A DNA stretch of 5,933 bases from Ignavibacteria bacterium (GTDB lineage Bacteria > Bacteroidota > Ignavibacteria > Tepidaquicellales > OLB5), in NCBI GenBank assembly GCA_027492415.1, contig JAPUEV010000348.1, positions 1 to 5,933 of the forward strand, written 5' to 3'. The stretch's first letter is position 1; the number at the start of each line of letters is the position of its first letter. The notes below the pieces were generated by a model. The model saw only the letters and a list, made by a program, of their open reading frames with translations. It made no database searches and had not been told where the DNA came from. The translations under genes and the position numbers were made by a program. Shown here one piece after another: positions 5,569 through 5,933 of the stretch.

Positions 5569-5809
5569 GAAATCCTTCAAAAAACACATTCGCTCTTTTG
5601 TTTACACAATAGTTTTAGCAGTTACTATTAGCGGAATTTTTACAGTCAATGCATTCACCAAGCCTTCAGTCCTTGAAACCCGGGCAGTATATGATGATAC
5701 AATTTGCCCGGAGTGCTATATTGTTTATGTTTGGATTGAAGGTGTAAGATGGGTCCAGGTTTACGATGCAGACGGTAAAATGATCAATATGTACCCCGAA
5801 ATTGAATAG
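5567..5809 (+). CDS. Small exported protein with a CPEC motif, unknown function
   Basis: I do not recognise this 80-residue protein. Residues 1-10 are basic (KSFKKHIR), residues 11-27 are a hydrophobic core, and VNA-F (27-30) is a good type I signal peptidase site. A mature chain of about 51 residues would be secreted or periplasmic. It contains one Cys-x-x-Cys pair, C47-P-E-C50, which could form a disulfide or bind metal, followed by a strand-like stretch (YIVYVWIEGVRWVQVYDADG, 51-70) that suggests a small beta hairpin or sheet. There is no lipobox cysteine. A strong ribosome site AGGAG lies 8 bases before the ATG, which supports both the start and a real gene. The hairpin at 5533-5568 encloses that site. 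The gene is divergent from the helical-protein gene and has no downstream partner in the window. Confidence 0.8.
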   Translation: MKSFKKHIRSFVYTIVLAVTISGIFTVNAFTKPSVLETRAVYDDTICPECYIVYVWIEGVRWVQVYDADGKMINMYPEIE

Positions 5810-5853
5810 TTAATATATATTAAATGATTATCACCACCCTCTAGCGCGTGATA
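5810..5853. repeat. AT palindrome and a weak inverted repeat after the small gene
   Basis: Directly after the TAG stop is the palindrome TTAATATATATTAA (5810-5823). TATCAC (5829-5834) and GTGATA (5848-5853) then form a 6-bp inverted repeat around a 13-base spacer. Neither has a T-tract typical of a terminator. They may simply be AT-rich spacer, and I assign no function. Confidence 0.25.
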
Positions 5854-5858
5854 CAAAA

Positions 5859-5891
5859 GGGATGTAAGAGAAAATTGTTCTCTTACATCCC
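5859..5891. terminator. 14-bp perfect hairpin, likely terminator or transcript-end structure
   Basis: GGGATGTAAGAGAA (5859-5872) is the exact complement of TTCTCTTACATCCC (5878-5891) around a 5-base loop, the longest perfect stem in the window. On the plus strand it is followed by CCCCTTAAAA rather than a T-run. On the minus strand it is followed by TTTT (5858-5855), so it fits better as the terminator of a leftward gene entering from beyond the right edge. It could also stabilise the 3' end of the small exported gene's message, whose stop is 49 bases upstream. Confidence 0.55.
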
Positions 5892-5933
5892 CCCTTAAAA
5901 CCTGAGAGTTCTGAAACAATGTATTTTAAATCT

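Noticed and set aside
5895..5933. Possible 3' end of a minus-strand gene (stop at 5897-5895) before the hairpin
   Set aside because: Only about a dozen codons are visible and nothing in them is recognisable. It is compatible with the hairpin acting as a leftward terminator but cannot be supported from this window.

Overview
The window is about 6 kb of AT-rich bacterial chromosome. It looks like the Bacteroidota/Ignavibacteriota/Chlorobiota side of the tree. The reasons are the split three-gene proton-translocating transhydrogenase, a symporter with a large loop after its first membrane helix, a 505-residue helical protein of a type I associate with those phyla, and a Bacteroidota-style promoter (TTTG-N19-TAnnTTTG) before the transhydrogenase operon. 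This placement is inference, since there is no rRNA or other marker in the window.

Layout from left to right. (1) Positions 1-547, minus strand: the N-terminal 182 residues of a dicarboxylate/amino acid:cation symporter, cut by the window edge. (2) Positions 548-979: a divergent intergenic region of about 430 bp with several palindromes and interlocking inverted repeats, then a promoter candidate. (3) Positions 980-3802, plus strand: a complete operon pntAA-pntAB-pntB encoding the NAD(P)+ transhydrogenase subunits alpha1 (NAD(H)-binding dI), alpha2 (three membrane helices) and beta (nine membrane helices plus NADP(H)-binding dIII). The genes touch or overlap and end in a strong intrinsic terminator at 3833-3859. 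(4) Positions 3861-5378, minus strand: a convergent gene for a 505-residue, mostly helical, TPR-like protein of unknown function. (5) Positions 5379-5566: a divergent region ending in an 11-bp perfect inverted repeat that holds the ribosome binding site in its loop and covers the start of the next gene. (6) Positions 5567-5809, plus strand: a small exported protein of 80 residues with a CPEC motif. (7) Positions 5810-5933: non-coding, with a 14-bp perfect hairpin.

The three pnt products should form one inner-membrane enzyme that uses the proton motive force to reduce NADP+ with NADH. Key nucleotide-binding and proton-channel residues are all present. The channel histidine sits in the alpha2 subunit rather than at the E. 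coli beta-His91 position, where there is an Asn. The symporter, the helical protein and the small exported protein have no evident functional link to the transhydrogenase.

I see no mobile element, CRISPR array, tRNA, rRNA or multi-gene defence system. The parts most worth following up are non-coding: the start-codon hairpin at 5533-5568, the interlocked inverted repeats at 783-834, and the repeat and palindrome cluster at 733-855.
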